This document shows, piece by piece, positions 1 through 8,520 of a stretch of DNA of 64,000 nucleotides; positions within the stretch are counted from its first letter, which is position 1, and each line of letters starts with the position of its first letter. The stretch covers positions 12,906 through 76,905 of the forward strand of contig NZ_FQXM01000020.1 of NCBI RefSeq assembly GCF_900129965.1, read 5' to 3'. The DNA is from Clostridium grantii DSM 8605. GTDB taxonomy: Bacteria > Bacillota > Clostridia > Clostridiales > Clostridiaceae. The notes beneath the pieces are model-generated. The model searched no databases. It was not told the origin of the DNA and saw nothing but the letters and a program-made list of their open reading frames with translations. The translations under genes and the position numbers were made by a program.

Positions 1-1
1 A

Positions 2-1840
2 AGCGTTGCAAATAAAAATATTTTTGTGCTTATGATGACTATACTTCCGTTTATTTTAGGAATTGGAATATCTATGCATAAAAATCCTGAGATGAGATAC
101 TTTGGGGCAGCTATAAATATTTCAGGGTCACAAAGAATGCGAACAATGTTGATTTCAAATTTTTCACAGAAAATAGGTACAGAATATTTAGAAAATAATG
201 AGGAAAATGTTGATAGTATACGAAAACTCTTAGAATCAGAAGTTTTTATATATGAAGAGTATATGGAGGCATTAGTTTACGGAGATGAAAGTATAAAACT
301 AGATAAAAATAAGTATGATAACATAGTTTCAGAAATAAATAAGTTGTTACCATTAACAGATAAATACATTGAAGTAACTAAAAATATAATAAGTGACCCA
401 TCAGATATGGAGAGTATTGATTTTATTGTTGATAATTCACTAGAATTAAAAGATGAAGTTGATAAAATTGTTGGATTATATGAAAAACAATATGAGATAG
501 AAGTAAAGATTCAAAAAAATATTAATATATGGATAGTTATTATTTCAATAATATTAACAGGTTTTGGTTTTGTTCTTACTAAAAAGATAAAACAAAATGA
601 AAAATTTGCTAAATTTGATTATTTAACAGGATTAAAGAATAAAAGTGAAATATATGTAGATTTAAAAGGGAAAGATGTGAGAAAATACTCCGCATTTTTT
701 ATTGATTTGGATAAATTTAAATTGGTGAATGATACATTTGGACATTTGATTGGTGATGAAATAATTATTAAAGTGGCAAATAGAATTCAAAAGTTGTTTG
801 AATTTAATTCAGTATATAGATATGGGGGAGATGAATTTTTAGTTCTAAGAGAAAGTGAAAATATAGATGAAGTGAATTTGTTTAATGAAAGGTTAATGAA
901 AAATATAAAAGTAGAAATGGGGCAACCTTTTATTGATTCAAAAGGAAGAAAACATTATTTGAGTTTTTCTATGGGAATAGTTACAAATAATGCTGGGCTT
1001 AAAAGTTTTGAAAAATTAATCGAGTTTTCAGATGATTTAATGTATGACAGTAAAAATTACCCCAATAAGGTGAGTATATGCGATACGGTAGAAAAAGCTG
1101 AATACAGGATTGAATTGAAAAATGATACAATGAAGGTTATGCAAAATAAAGAAATATTTGCTAAGTTCCAACCAATTTATGATTTAAATAAGAATATAAA
1201 AGGATTAGAAACACTGGCTAGATGGAAGCATAAAGGTAAAATTATTAATCCTATAAACTTTATTCCGATAATTTATAGAAATGGATTTATAGAAGAGTTT
1301 GATTTATATATGATTAAGCATGCAGGGTTAATATACAAAGAAATATTTAGCAAAAATCCAATTCATAATGATTTTTTCTATTCGATAAATATAACTAAAG
1401 ACACCTTATATAATTTCAATATAAATGGTATGCTAAGTGCACTTCGAGAATCTCCTATACCAAGAGATAAAATAATTATTGAAGTTTTAGAAGAAGTAAT
1501 TATTGATAAAGATGTGATAGACAAACTTGAAATATTACATGAAAAAGGATTTAAAATTGCAATTGACGATTTTTCGGCGGGAAATACTTCAATAGATTCT
1601 CTTAAGATTAAATATATAAGTTTTATTAAAATTGCTAAGTCAATTACTGATGAACTTATTGGTAATGAATACAATATAAAATTATTAGATAAGTTAGTTG
1701 TTTTAATTCATTCCTTAGATAAAAAAGTTGTTGTAGAAGGGGTAGAGACAAAGGAACAATTCGATTTACTTTCCAAATTAAAAGTTGATTTAATTCAAGG
1801 ATATTATCTATCAAAACCAAGAGATCCAAAAGATTTATAA
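2..1840 (+). CDS. GGDEF/EAL c-di-GMP turnover protein with PilJ-like sensor, 5' partial
   Basis: This is a membrane-bound c-di-GMP protein. The reading frame is open to the left edge, so the true start probably lies a few codons outside the window; GTG 26 is only the first internal start. An N-terminal membrane segment is followed by an external domain beginning ISGSQRMRT, typical of PilJ/type IV pili chemotaxis sensor domains. A second membrane helix lies near 529-585, then a GGDEF domain with an intact YGGDEF motif (about 821-838). The C-terminal EAL domain has ETL instead of EAL (about 1207-1215) but keeps the IAIDDF, IKIAK and VEGVE elements. By family, GGDEF makes and EAL degrades c-di-GMP, so either activity is possible. 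The gene stands alone before rtcB. Confidence 0.85.
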   Translation, partial: SVANKNIFVLMMTILPFILGIGISMHKNPEMRYFGAAINISGSQRMRTMLISNFSQKIGTEYLENNEENVDSIRKLLESEVFIYEEYMEALVYGDESIKLDKNKYDNIVSEINKLLPLTDKYIEVTKNIISDPSDMESIDFIVDNSLELKDEVDKIVGLYEKQYEIEVKIQKNINIWIVIISIILTGFGFVLTKKIKQNEKFAKFDYLTGLKNKSEIYVDLKGKDVRKYSAFFIDLDKFKLVNDTFGHLIGDEIIIKVANRIQKLFEFNSVYRYGGDEFLVLRESENIDEVNLFNERLMKNIKVEMGQPFIDSKGRKHYLSFSMGIVTNNAGLKSFEKLIEFSDDLMYDSKNYPNKVSICDTVEKAEYRIELKNDTMKVMQNKEIFAKFQPIYDLNKNIKGLETLARWKHKGKIINPINFIPIIYRNGFIEEFDLYMIKHAGLIYKEIFSKNPIHNDFFYSINITKDTLYNFNINGMLSALRESPIPRDKIIIEVLEEVIIDKDVIDKLEILHEKGFKIAIDDFSAGNTSIDSLKIKYISFIKIAKSITDELIGNEYNIKLLDKLVVLIHSLDKKVVVEGVETKEQFDLLSKLKVDLIQGYYLSKPRDPKDL

Positions 1841-1992
1841 ATTATTATAAAACAATTGAAAGGATGTGGTAGTTATGTTGAAAAATAAAAATGATAAAAC
1901 TAATAATAAGGTGAGAGAAGATAGGTAATAAGAATTTGCTAAATTCTCTCTAACTTTGAAAGACAAAAACTTATAAATTTTAAGGAGAGAAT

Positions 1993-3090
1993 ATGAAAAC
2001 TGAAATAAAAATTATTAGAAGTGAAAAATCCTGGATTGAAAGCAGTGCTATTGAACAACTTATAAAGGTAGCAGAATTAGAAGGTGTAGTTCAAGCGGTA
2101 GGTATGCCAGATTTGCACCCCGGAAAAACTCCAGTGGGAGCTAGTTTTGTTACTAATAATATTGTTTATCCACATTTAATAGGCAATGATATAGGCTGTG
2201 GAATGACTCTATTTTCAACAGCAGTAAATAAGAAAAAATTCAAAACCTCTAAAATCATTGAGAAATTAAAAAAACTTGATAGCTTAGAAAGTATTAATAT
2301 AGATGATTTGAGAGATGAAACAGAGTATACTTTTAAAAATAAACTTGGGACTATTGGTGGGGGGAATCACTTTGCCGAGTTCCAAGAAATTAATGAAATA
2401 TATAATGAAAAAGCAATGAAAGACATGAATTTAGAAAAGGATAAAATTATGTTACTTGTTCATAGTGGTTCAAGAAGTTTTGGGGAATTTATCTTAAGAA
2501 AATTTATTGATGAATATTCTTGCCAAAATGGACTAAAAACAGATAGTGAAGCTTTTCAAGCTTATATGAAGGATCACAATGAAGCTATTAATTTTGCAAA
2601 ACTTAATAGAGAATTGGTGGCTTATCGACTTATGCAGTATTTAAAGATGAATAATTACTTTGAGGTGATTAATAGCCAACATAATAGTTTGACAGTGAAG
2701 AAGGTAAATGGAGAAAATCTTTATATTCATAGAAAAGGTGCTGCTCCTGCAGATGAAGGTTATGTTGTAGTTGCAGGATCTAGAGGATCTAATTCTTATA
2801 TTGTTGAACCCATTGGAGAACCTAAAGATTTCGCTTATTCCATAGCTCATGGCGCTGGACGGAAGTGGTCTAGATTTTCTTGTAAAGAAAGACTTGAAGG
2901 ATTATATTCAAAGAAAGATATACGATTAAATAATCTAAATTATAGTGTTATTTGCAAAGATAAAAATTTAATCTATCAAGAAGCTCCAGAGGCCTATAAA
3001 AATATAGAAAGAGTAATTGAAGATATGGTTGAAGCAAATATGATAAAGCTTGTAGCCAGCTTTAAACCTTTAATTACTTATAAGGTTTAA
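1993..3090 (+). CDS. rtcB: RtcB-type RNA ligase (RtcB2 class)
   Basis: This is a 365-residue RtcB-family RNA ligase, which joins 2',3'-cyclic phosphate (or 3'-phosphate) and 5'-OH RNA ends using GTP and Mn2+. Visible family motifs are GMPDLHPGKTPVG (37-49), the metal site NDIGCGM with Asp66 and Cys69, GGGNHFAE, HSGSRSFG, NSQHNSL, and AHGAGR with His286 as the expected guanylated histidine. All expected ligands look intact. It is shorter than the roughly 400-residue E. coli RtcB, as is usual for copies paired with prfH. AAGGAGAG precedes the ATG. The prfH gene begins 4 nt after its stop, so the two are almost surely co-transcribed. The known role of the pair is repair of ribosomes cut in the decoding centre. 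Confidence 0.92.
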   Translation: MKTEIKIIRSEKSWIESSAIEQLIKVAELEGVVQAVGMPDLHPGKTPVGASFVTNNIVYPHLIGNDIGCGMTLFSTAVNKKKFKTSKIIEKLKKLDSLESINIDDLRDETEYTFKNKLGTIGGGNHFAEFQEINEIYNEKAMKDMNLEKDKIMLLVHSGSRSFGEFILRKFIDEYSCQNGLKTDSEAFQAYMKDHNEAINFAKLNRELVAYRLMQYLKMNNYFEVINSQHNSLTVKKVNGENLYIHRKGAAPADEGYVVVAGSRGSNSYIVEPIGEPKDFAYSIAHGAGRKWSRFSCKERLEGLYSKKDIRLNNLNYSVICKDKNLIYQEAPEAYKNIERVIEDMVEANMIKLVASFKPLITYKV

Positions 3091-3094
3091 GCTT

Positions 3095-3715
3095 ATGTGG
3101 ATGCAAATAAGCGCAGGGCAGGGCCCGGTAGAGTGTTGTAGATTTGTTTATTTATTTCTTTGTTTAATAAAAAACGAATGCCAAAAGCAAAATATAAAGG
3201 TTGAACTTTTGGAGTATGAACAAGGAGAAAAAAAAGATACGCTAAAATCAGCTTTTGTTAAGTTAAGTGGAGAATTAGCAGAAGACTACGCAAAATCCAT
3301 TGAGGGTTCCATGCAATGGATATGCAAAAGTACGTACAGAAAAAATCATCAAAGAAAAAACTGGTTTATTGAAGTAGAACTTTTTAAGGAAGAGGAAACT
3401 ATTGATTTAAATTTAAAACAATTAAAGATTGAAACTATGAGATGTAGTGGCAATGGAGGTCAGAATGTTAATAAACTTGAAACCGGGGTTAAAATAACAC
3501 ATTTACCTACAGGAATTGTAGTAAAATCTCAAGAAGAAAGGAGCCAACTTCAAAATAAAAAAATTGCTATGCAAAGGCTTGAAAAAAAGTTGGCTGAACT
3601 AAAGTTAAATAAAGTTTTGGAATTAAACGAAGAAAAATGGGGAAAGCATAAAGAAATTCAACGAGGCAATGCAAAAAGGGTTTTTAAAGGAATAGAATTT
3701 AAGGAAATTAATTAA
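3095..3715 (+). CDS. prfH: Peptide chain release factor homologue PrfH
   Basis: This 206-residue protein resembles the catalytic part of class I release factors. The N-terminus (MWMQISAGQGPVECC) is characteristic of PrfH, and the peptidyl-tRNA hydrolysis motif GGQ is at residues 121-123 within SGNGGQNVNK. It lacks the stop-codon-reading domain of RF1/RF2. Published work on PrfH-RtcB pairs shows that PrfH releases the nascent chain from ribosomes whose 16S rRNA has been cut in the decoding centre, after which RtcB reseals the rRNA. The start lies 4 nt after the rtcB stop with only a weak AAGG upstream, suggesting translational coupling. A hairpin with a T-run at 3817-3854 closes the operon. 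Confidence 0.9.
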   Translation: MWMQISAGQGPVECCRFVYLFLCLIKNECQKQNIKVELLEYEQGEKKDTLKSAFVKLSGELAEDYAKSIEGSMQWICKSTYRKNHQRKNWFIEVELFKEEETIDLNLKQLKIETMRCSGNGGQNVNKLETGVKITHLPTGIVVKSQEERSQLQNKKIAMQRLEKKLAELKLNKVLELNEEKWGKHKEIQRGNAKRVFKGIEFKEIN

Positions 3716-3816
3716 CATTCTCGAAACAATTTCAACACTAAGTTGTCACATAAATATATTATCATATTATTAACAGATAAATAAAAAACTTATCCCCCTA
3801 AAATAAGTTAAATATT

Positions 3817-3854
3817 AAACTCATACTGATAAAAAAGTGTGGGTTTATTTTTTT
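3817..3854 (+). terminator. Rho-independent terminator after prfH
   Basis: A 10-bp stem with some G-U pairs (3817-3826 against 3837-3846) is followed by ATTTTTTT. Its 3' part overlaps the start of the 55-bp block that is repeated at 6888. Confidence 0.6.
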
Positions 3855-3897
3855 ATATTGTTAAAAAATGCTTGTTTGGATATAATTAATGATATAA
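3843..3897 (+). promoter_or_regulatory. Promoter block, copy A (upstream of rpn gene)
   Basis: This 55-bp block is identical to 6888-6942. It holds a near-ideal sigma-A promoter: TTGTTA, 17 bp, TATAAT. Identity stops just before the start of the downstream gene in each copy, so two unrelated coding regions use the same promoter. Confidence 0.75.
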
Positions 3898-3901
3898 AAG
3901 A

Positions 3902-4924
3902 GTGCAAGAATATCATAAAATTTCGCAGGAGAATTTCTTAAGAAAGGAAGTGGTTCAAATAGATAATTCGAAGAAACTGATACGGTTTGATTGGTTTATA
4001 AAAAAGATGTTAAGAGATAAAAGTAATTTTAAAGTACTTGAAGGATTTTTGACAGCTCTACTTAAGAAAGATATTGTTATCTTAAATATTTTAGAGAGTG
4101 AAGGGAATCAAAACAGTGAAACTAATAAGTTTAATAGAGTAGATATTCTTGTAGAAGATGAAAATAAAGAAAAAATAATAGTTGAAATTCAAAATGAAAG
4201 GGAATCTGATTATTTAGAAAGAATTTTATTTGGAAGTTCTAAGGTTATAGTGGATTATTTTAAGTTAGGTACTCAGTACAAAGATATTTCTAAAATAATT
4301 TCAGTTAGTATTTTATATTTTAATCTAGCACTAGGAAATGATTATGTTTATTATGGAACTACAGAATTTTATGGAGTTCATACCAATGAAAAATTAAAAG
4401 TTAAGAGGAAAGTTGATAGTATAGGTATAGATGGAAAGAAGATTATTAGCTACAAAGAAAAAGAAAACATTTTTCCAGAGTATCATCTTATAAATGTAGA
4501 AAAGTTTAAAGATGTAGTACAAGAGGATATGGATGAGTGGATATATATGTTGAAAAATTCTGAAATCAAGAAAGAGTTTAAATCAAAATATATTAAAGAG
4601 GCCGAAGAAAGTTTGAAGATTGGCAAGTTAGATGATGAAGAAAGAAGACAATACGAAAAATACCTAGAAACAGTAGCGATTGAACGAGATATAATGAATA
4701 CAGCTAAAGAAGAAGGGAAAGAAGAAGGAAGAGAAGAAGGAGCTATTTTAGCAAGAAGAGAAGATATATTGGAAAATTTAAGTGAATTAGGAGAACTTAC
4801 CGATGAGGTAGTTGAAATAGTTAATAAAGAAGATAATATTGAAACTTTAAAAAAATGGTTAAAGATTTCTATACTATCGGATAGTGTAGAAGAGTTTATT
4901 AATAAAATAAAATATGTGACCTAG
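3902..4924 (+). CDS. Rpn-family recombination-promoting nuclease / PD-(D/E)XK transposase-like protein
   Basis: This is a 340-residue protein of the Rpn / PD-(D/E)XK 'nuclease transposase' family. The N-terminal KLIRFDWFIKKMLRDKSNF is the family hallmark. The nuclease core is readable as Asp81 in NRVDILV and Glu95-x-Gln97 in IIVEIQNE, with a conserved YFKLG/GxxY region after it. A charged stretch rich in Glu, Lys and Gly (about 270-285) leads to a C-terminal tail of about 33 residues typical of these proteins. Rpn proteins of E. coli cut DNA and promote RecA-independent recombination; some now count as phage-defence genes. The start is uncertain: GTG 3902 has no good ribosome binding site, and GTG 3950 sits directly behind AAAGGAA. 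The tail (from 4823) is repeated as a remnant at 8520-8623. Confidence 0.82.
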   Translation: MQEYHKISQENFLRKEVVQIDNSKKLIRFDWFIKKMLRDKSNFKVLEGFLTALLKKDIVILNILESEGNQNSETNKFNRVDILVEDENKEKIIVEIQNERESDYLERILFGSSKVIVDYFKLGTQYKDISKIISVSILYFNLALGNDYVYYGTTEFYGVHTNEKLKVKRKVDSIGIDGKKIISYKEKENIFPEYHLINVEKFKDVVQEDMDEWIYMLKNSEIKKEFKSKYIKEAEESLKIGKLDDEERRQYEKYLETVAIERDIMNTAKEEGKEEGREEGAILARREDILENLSELGELTDEVVEIVNKEDNIETLKKWLKISILSDSVEEFINKIKYVT

Positions 4925-5068
4925 TAGATAGTTAAGGTATTCCGGTTGAACTATAAATTTATCATGTTCCATAGCTCCTAAATGATGCAGATTTTAGAAC
5001 AGTATAAATTAAGTGTCACAATGGAATACCTATATATAAGGTTAGATTTTATTAATTATCCTGAGTTA

Positions 5069-5746
5069 CTAAATTTTTGTTATAAGAGTCACTCTATTTA
5101 TTGTTATAGTAGCAATCCATGTTACAATAATACAAATAAATAAAGTTATAACTATATAAGTTAAGTTGAGACTAATTTGTCCTCCGTATTTAATTAAAAC
5201 AAATATAATTAAATATAATGGCACATTTGAAATAACTGGAATTATTTTTTCGTCTGTAATGAGTATAGTCATAAGAACTGTTATGCAGCTGGAAAAATAC
5301 GATAAAATAAATATTATATAAAATAAAGATATACTATAATTTATTGATATATTATTCTGATTTAAAATAATTAACGAATATATCTTTAAAAGTAATAACG
5401 ATAATATTGATATTGCAGTACTGATTATAACTGGTGGCATTACTTTTCCAATAATAATAGCAAATTTAGAAATATTAGTAGCAAGTAAACTTTCTAATGT
5501 TTTAGTCTTTTTTTCATCTAATATTGTATTTAAAGATAATTGGGAACTAAGACTTATAGCTATCAAAATTGATAAAAAAATAGCAATAGAATTAATTGGA
5601 AGTAAAGCTCTTTCATCAGTAATAAATACATTATAAGATATACCAACTACCGGAAGTAATATAAAAATAATTACAATAAATATTCTTTTTTTTGAAATTT
5701 CTAATTGCCAAAATTCCTTTCGTATAATAGTTAATATATCTTGCAT
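5069..5746 (-). CDS. ABC-2 type transporter permease
   Basis: This is an integral membrane protein of about 225 residues with six or so hydrophobic segments, and LDEKKTKTLESLLAT after the second segment as in ABC-2 exporter permeases that carry lantibiotics, Na+ or drugs. The frame opens at 5773, but the ATG at 5746 has GGGGAG at the right distance and gives MQDILTIIRKEFW, typical of the family, so I start there. Its ATPase partner lies immediately upstream and overlaps the longer reading frame. That ATPase carries an internal stop, so the exporter may be non-functional. No substrate can be named. Confidence 0.75.
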   Translation of the reverse strand: MQDILTIIRKEFWQLEISKKRIFIVIIFILLPVVGISYNVFITDERALLPINSIAIFLSILIAISLSSQLSLNTILDEKKTKTLESLLATNISKFAIIIGKVMPPVIISTAISILSLLLLKIYSLIILNQNNISINYSISLFYIIFILSYFSSCITVLMTILITDEKIIPVISNVPLYLIIFVLIKYGGQISLNLTYIVITLFICIIVTWIATITINRVTLITKI

Positions 5747-5759
5747 ACAAATGTCTCCC

Positions 5760-6476
5760 CTATTCGAATTCATAGTTTTTAGTAGTTAATTCTAAATAAA
5801 ATTGCTCTAATGAACTGGTATTGTAGTTTAATTCCCCATTATATATCAAACTTCCATTGTCTATTATTGCAATATTTGTACAAAGTTTTTCTACAGTATT
5901 AAGATCGTGACTACTAAAAATAATAGTAGTCCCTGTATCATTAATTTTTTTAAGTAGATTTCTTACTATATCTAAACTTTCTGGATCTATTCCACTTGTT
6001 GGTTCGTCTAATATTAATAATTTTGGATTTACTATCAGAGAACATGCTAACGCAAGCCTTTTTTTCATACCATTTGATCAATATCCGCATTTCTCATTTG
6101 CTCTTTCATATAGTCTTAATTCTTTTAAAATTTTTTCTGAATTAACTTTAAAATCAGCATATTCGATTTTTGCTACTCTTGCTCTAAATTCTAAATTTTG
6201 AAATCCAGTTAAATTATCATAAATTCCATTAAATTCAGGCATATATGCAATTAGTCTTCTACTTATACCAGTAGTACTAGTTTTTGAAGAGTTCAAATAA
6301 ATTTCTCCAGAACAAGGTTTCAATAAACCTGTAATTAATCTAAACATCGTAGTCTTTCCAGCTCCATTGTGTCCTAAAATACCAAATAAACTTCCACTTG
6401 GTATTTGCAAATTAATATTATTAATCACATTTTTTCCTTTATTATAAGAAAAACTTATATTCTCTAATTTTACCAT
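5760..6476 (-). pseudogene. ABC transporter ATPase interrupted by an in-frame TGA
   Basis: Read from 6476 down to 5760 this is one continuous 238-codon frame encoding a complete ABC ATPase, except for a TGA at codon 133 (6078-6080). The N-terminal part has Walker A GHNGAGKTT. The part after the stop begins SNGMKKRLALA (signature motif), then LLILDEPTSGID (Walker B) and SSHD (switch His). The stop separates the nucleotide-binding P-loop from the signature motif, so neither half can work alone. An ATG (6066-6068) just after the stop could restart translation but has no good binding site. The frame overlaps the longer possible permease frame. A recent nonsense mutation is the simplest reading; a sequencing error or readthrough is possible. 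Confidence 0.8.
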
Positions 6477-6644
6477 TGTTAGTCTCCTTGTATATTTAAG
6501 GTATATTTCTCAAACTTCGCACATGAAAACACGTATTAAAGCATGGATAAATCAAGGTTATTAAACCTCAGAATAGAGCGATTCCTATTAACAATCATAT
6601 AAAGACAAATACAAAAAATATGAAATTTAGGAGGATTTACTCAT

Positions 6645-6880
6645 ATGAATAATATACCATAAAACAGTCAAAATAAAAATTATTTCAAACAATATTTTAG
6701 ATGTAAAAATAGTATTTGTCGTGACTGTAATAATAAAAAGAAATAGATTTTGATTATCTCTACTGTAATAGTTAGATACATGATGTTTGCTGTTGAAACC
6801 AGAAATAATTTAGATAACTGAACTATGGGTGAACTCTTTTTTTCTGCCATGATGAGCTTCAAGATATACGATTTTCAGAA
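6645..6880 (+). pseudogene. Decayed gene resembling a cysteine-rich small-domain protein
   Basis: AGGAGG at 6629-6634 is followed at a good distance by ATG 6645, but the frame stops after five codons (MNNIP). Past that stop the frame continues NSQNKNYFKQYFRCKNSICRDC. A shifted frame then reads IDFDYLYCNS, a stop, and IHDVCC, with more stops after. Spacing of Cys, Phe and Tyr recalls the clostridial 'cysteine-rich small domain' family (pattern YFxNKxCxxFPCHK...DFNCLFCYCPLY...CGGNFKY). This match is from memory and the copy is badly degraded, so the family call is tentative. The good ribosome binding site with an early stop is the firm observation. Confidence 0.35.
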
Positions 6881-6887
6881 ACTTTAA

Positions 6888-6942
6888 GTTTATTTTTTTA
6901 TATTGTTAAAAAATGCTTGTTTGGATATAATTAATGATATAA
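6888..6942 (+). promoter_or_regulatory. Promoter block, copy B (upstream of ATPase-nuclease gene)
   Basis: Identical over 55 bp to 3843-3897, with TTGTTA, 17 bp and TATAAT. Copy B feeds a gene unrelated to the Rpn gene behind copy A. Confidence 0.75.
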
Positions 6943-6957
6943 GAGAGGTGAGTTCTC

Positions 6958-8520
6958 ATGAGAAAAAGATTTAATATAACTGGGCCTTGTAATCCTAAAA
7001 AGCATTATATGGTTAATATAGATAATAAGCTTGAAATAATAGAAGACATGATAGGTAGAGGCGATTATTTTTTAATAAATAGGCCTAGACAGTATGGAAA
7101 GACAACCATAATATCTCAGCTAAGTAAAAGACTTAATGAGTCATATTTAGTTATACGGACTAGTTTTGAAGGTATAGGGGACAAAATTTTTCAGGGTGAA
7201 GAAATTTTCAGTTCAAAAATACTAGGTATATTTGCGGAAGCTTTAGAGTTTATAGATGAAGAAAAGGCAAAAGAACTTAGGGATGCCGGGAATGGATTAA
7301 CTGATTTATTTGAAGTATCCAAAGCAATAACAAAGTTTATTAGCAATTGTGAAAAAAAAGTTATATTACTAATAGATGAAGTAGATAAAGCAAGCAATAA
7401 TCAGTTGTTTTTAAGTTTTTTAGGTATGATTAGAAACAAATATATAATGGCAAATGATGAATTAGACTATACATTTCATAGTGTAATTTTGGCCTCTGTT
7501 CATGATGTTAAAAATTTAAAGCTTAAGCTTAGGGCAGAGGATGAGAAAAAGTATAATAGCCCATGGAATATAGCAGTAAATTTTAATGTAGCCATGAACT
7601 TTTTTCCACAGGAAATAGAAACTATGGTAAAAGAATATTCTGTTGAAAACAATATAATAATGGATGTTGAAATGTTAAGTGAAAAAATATACTTTTATAC
7701 AAATGGATATCCATTTTTGGTAAGTAAGCTGTGCCAAATAATAGATGAAAATATTTTAGAGATAGATAAAAGACCTTGGAACATACAAGATATTGATAGA
7801 GCGGTAAAAATTTTATTAAAAGAAGACAATACATTATTTGATGATCTAATTAAGAATTTAGAGAACAATAAAGAATTATACAATTTGGTTAATGATATAG
7901 TTCTTAATGGAAACATAATTAGCTTTAATATATCAAATCCACTAGTTAATATTGGATGTGGGTATGGGGTTTTTAAAGAAGAGGAATATAGAGTAAAGTT
8001 AGACAATAGGATTTATGAGCAGTTTATTTATGATTATTTAGTATCAAAGTTAGAAATCAAATCTGATAAAATGTCAAGCTATAATTTTAAGAGCAATTTC
8101 ATAAATCATGATAATAAACTAGAGTTTGAAAAAGTATTGTTAAGATACCAGCAATTTATGAAGGAACAATATAGTTCTGTAGACACTGACTTTATAGAAA
8201 GAGAAGGACGATTGCTATTTTTGGCTTTTATAAAACCAATAATAAATGGAGTGGGTTTTGATTTTAGAGAAGTTCAAATATCAGAGGAAAAAAGGCTAGA
8301 TGTAGTTGTAACCTACAACCAAAGCAAATATGTCATTGAATTGAAAATATGGAGAGGGAAAGAGTATCATAAAAAAGGTATCAACCAGCTTGTGGAGTAT
8401 TTAGATATTCAAGGATTAGATAAGGGATACCTAGTTGTATATAACTTTAATAAAAATAAACAATATAATCAAGAAAAAATCAATTGCCATGGAAAAGAGA
8501 TATTTATAGTTTATGTATAA
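6958..8520 (+). CDS. AAA-like ATPase fused to a PD-(D/E)XK nuclease domain
   Basis: This 520-residue protein has an N-terminal P-loop ATPase: NRPRQYGKTT at 41-50 and VILLIDEVDKAS as Walker B. Its C-terminal nuclease-like domain has RLDVVV with Asp448 and VIELKIW with Glu461 and Lys463, the PD-(D/E)XK pattern. The arrangement matches the 'AAA-like domain / DUF1703-type' ATPases common in Clostridia and Bacteroidetes, whose function is unknown and which are often suspected of roles in mobile elements or defence. GAGAGGTGAG precedes the ATG. It sits between a copied Rpn promoter and a copied Rpn gene tail, so it probably replaced an earlier Rpn gene. A terminator lies at 8650. Confidence 0.8.
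   Translation: MRKRFNITGPCNPKKHYMVNIDNKLEIIEDMIGRGDYFLINRPRQYGKTTIISQLSKRLNESYLVIRTSFEGIGDKIFQGEEIFSSKILGIFAEALEFIDEEKAKELRDAGNGLTDLFEVSKAITKFISNCEKKVILLIDEVDKASNNQLFLSFLGMIRNKYIMANDELDYTFHSVILASVHDVKNLKLKLRAEDEKKYNSPWNIAVNFNVAMNFFPQEIETMVKEYSVENNIIMDVEMLSEKIYFYTNGYPFLVSKLCQIIDENILEIDKRPWNIQDIDRAVKILLKEDNTLFDDLIKNLENNKELYNLVNDIVLNGNIISFNISNPLVNIGCGYGVFKEEEYRVKLDNRIYEQFIYDYLVSKLEIKSDKMSSYNFKSNFINHDNKLEFEKVLLRYQQFMKEQYSSVDTDFIEREGRLLFLAFIKPIINGVGFDFREVQISEEKRLDVVVTYNQSKYVIELKIWRGKEYHKKGINQLVEYLDIQGLDKGYLVVYNFNKNKQYNQEKINCHGKEIFIVYV

Noticed and set aside
1378..1674. 98-codon minus-strand frame inside the GGDEF/EAL gene
   Set aside because: Antisense shadow of a clear coding region; composition is that of a reverse-read EAL domain.
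1875..1928. A 17-codon frame (MLKNKNDKTNNKVREDR) with AAAGGA upstream
   Set aside because: Too short, lysine/asparagine-rich as random A+T-rich DNA would give, and the binding site is 12 nt away. Not enough to call a gene.
6680..6862. A 60-codon minus-strand frame
   Set aside because: No ribosome binding site. It overlaps the decayed plus-strand cysteine-rich gene and looks like chance.
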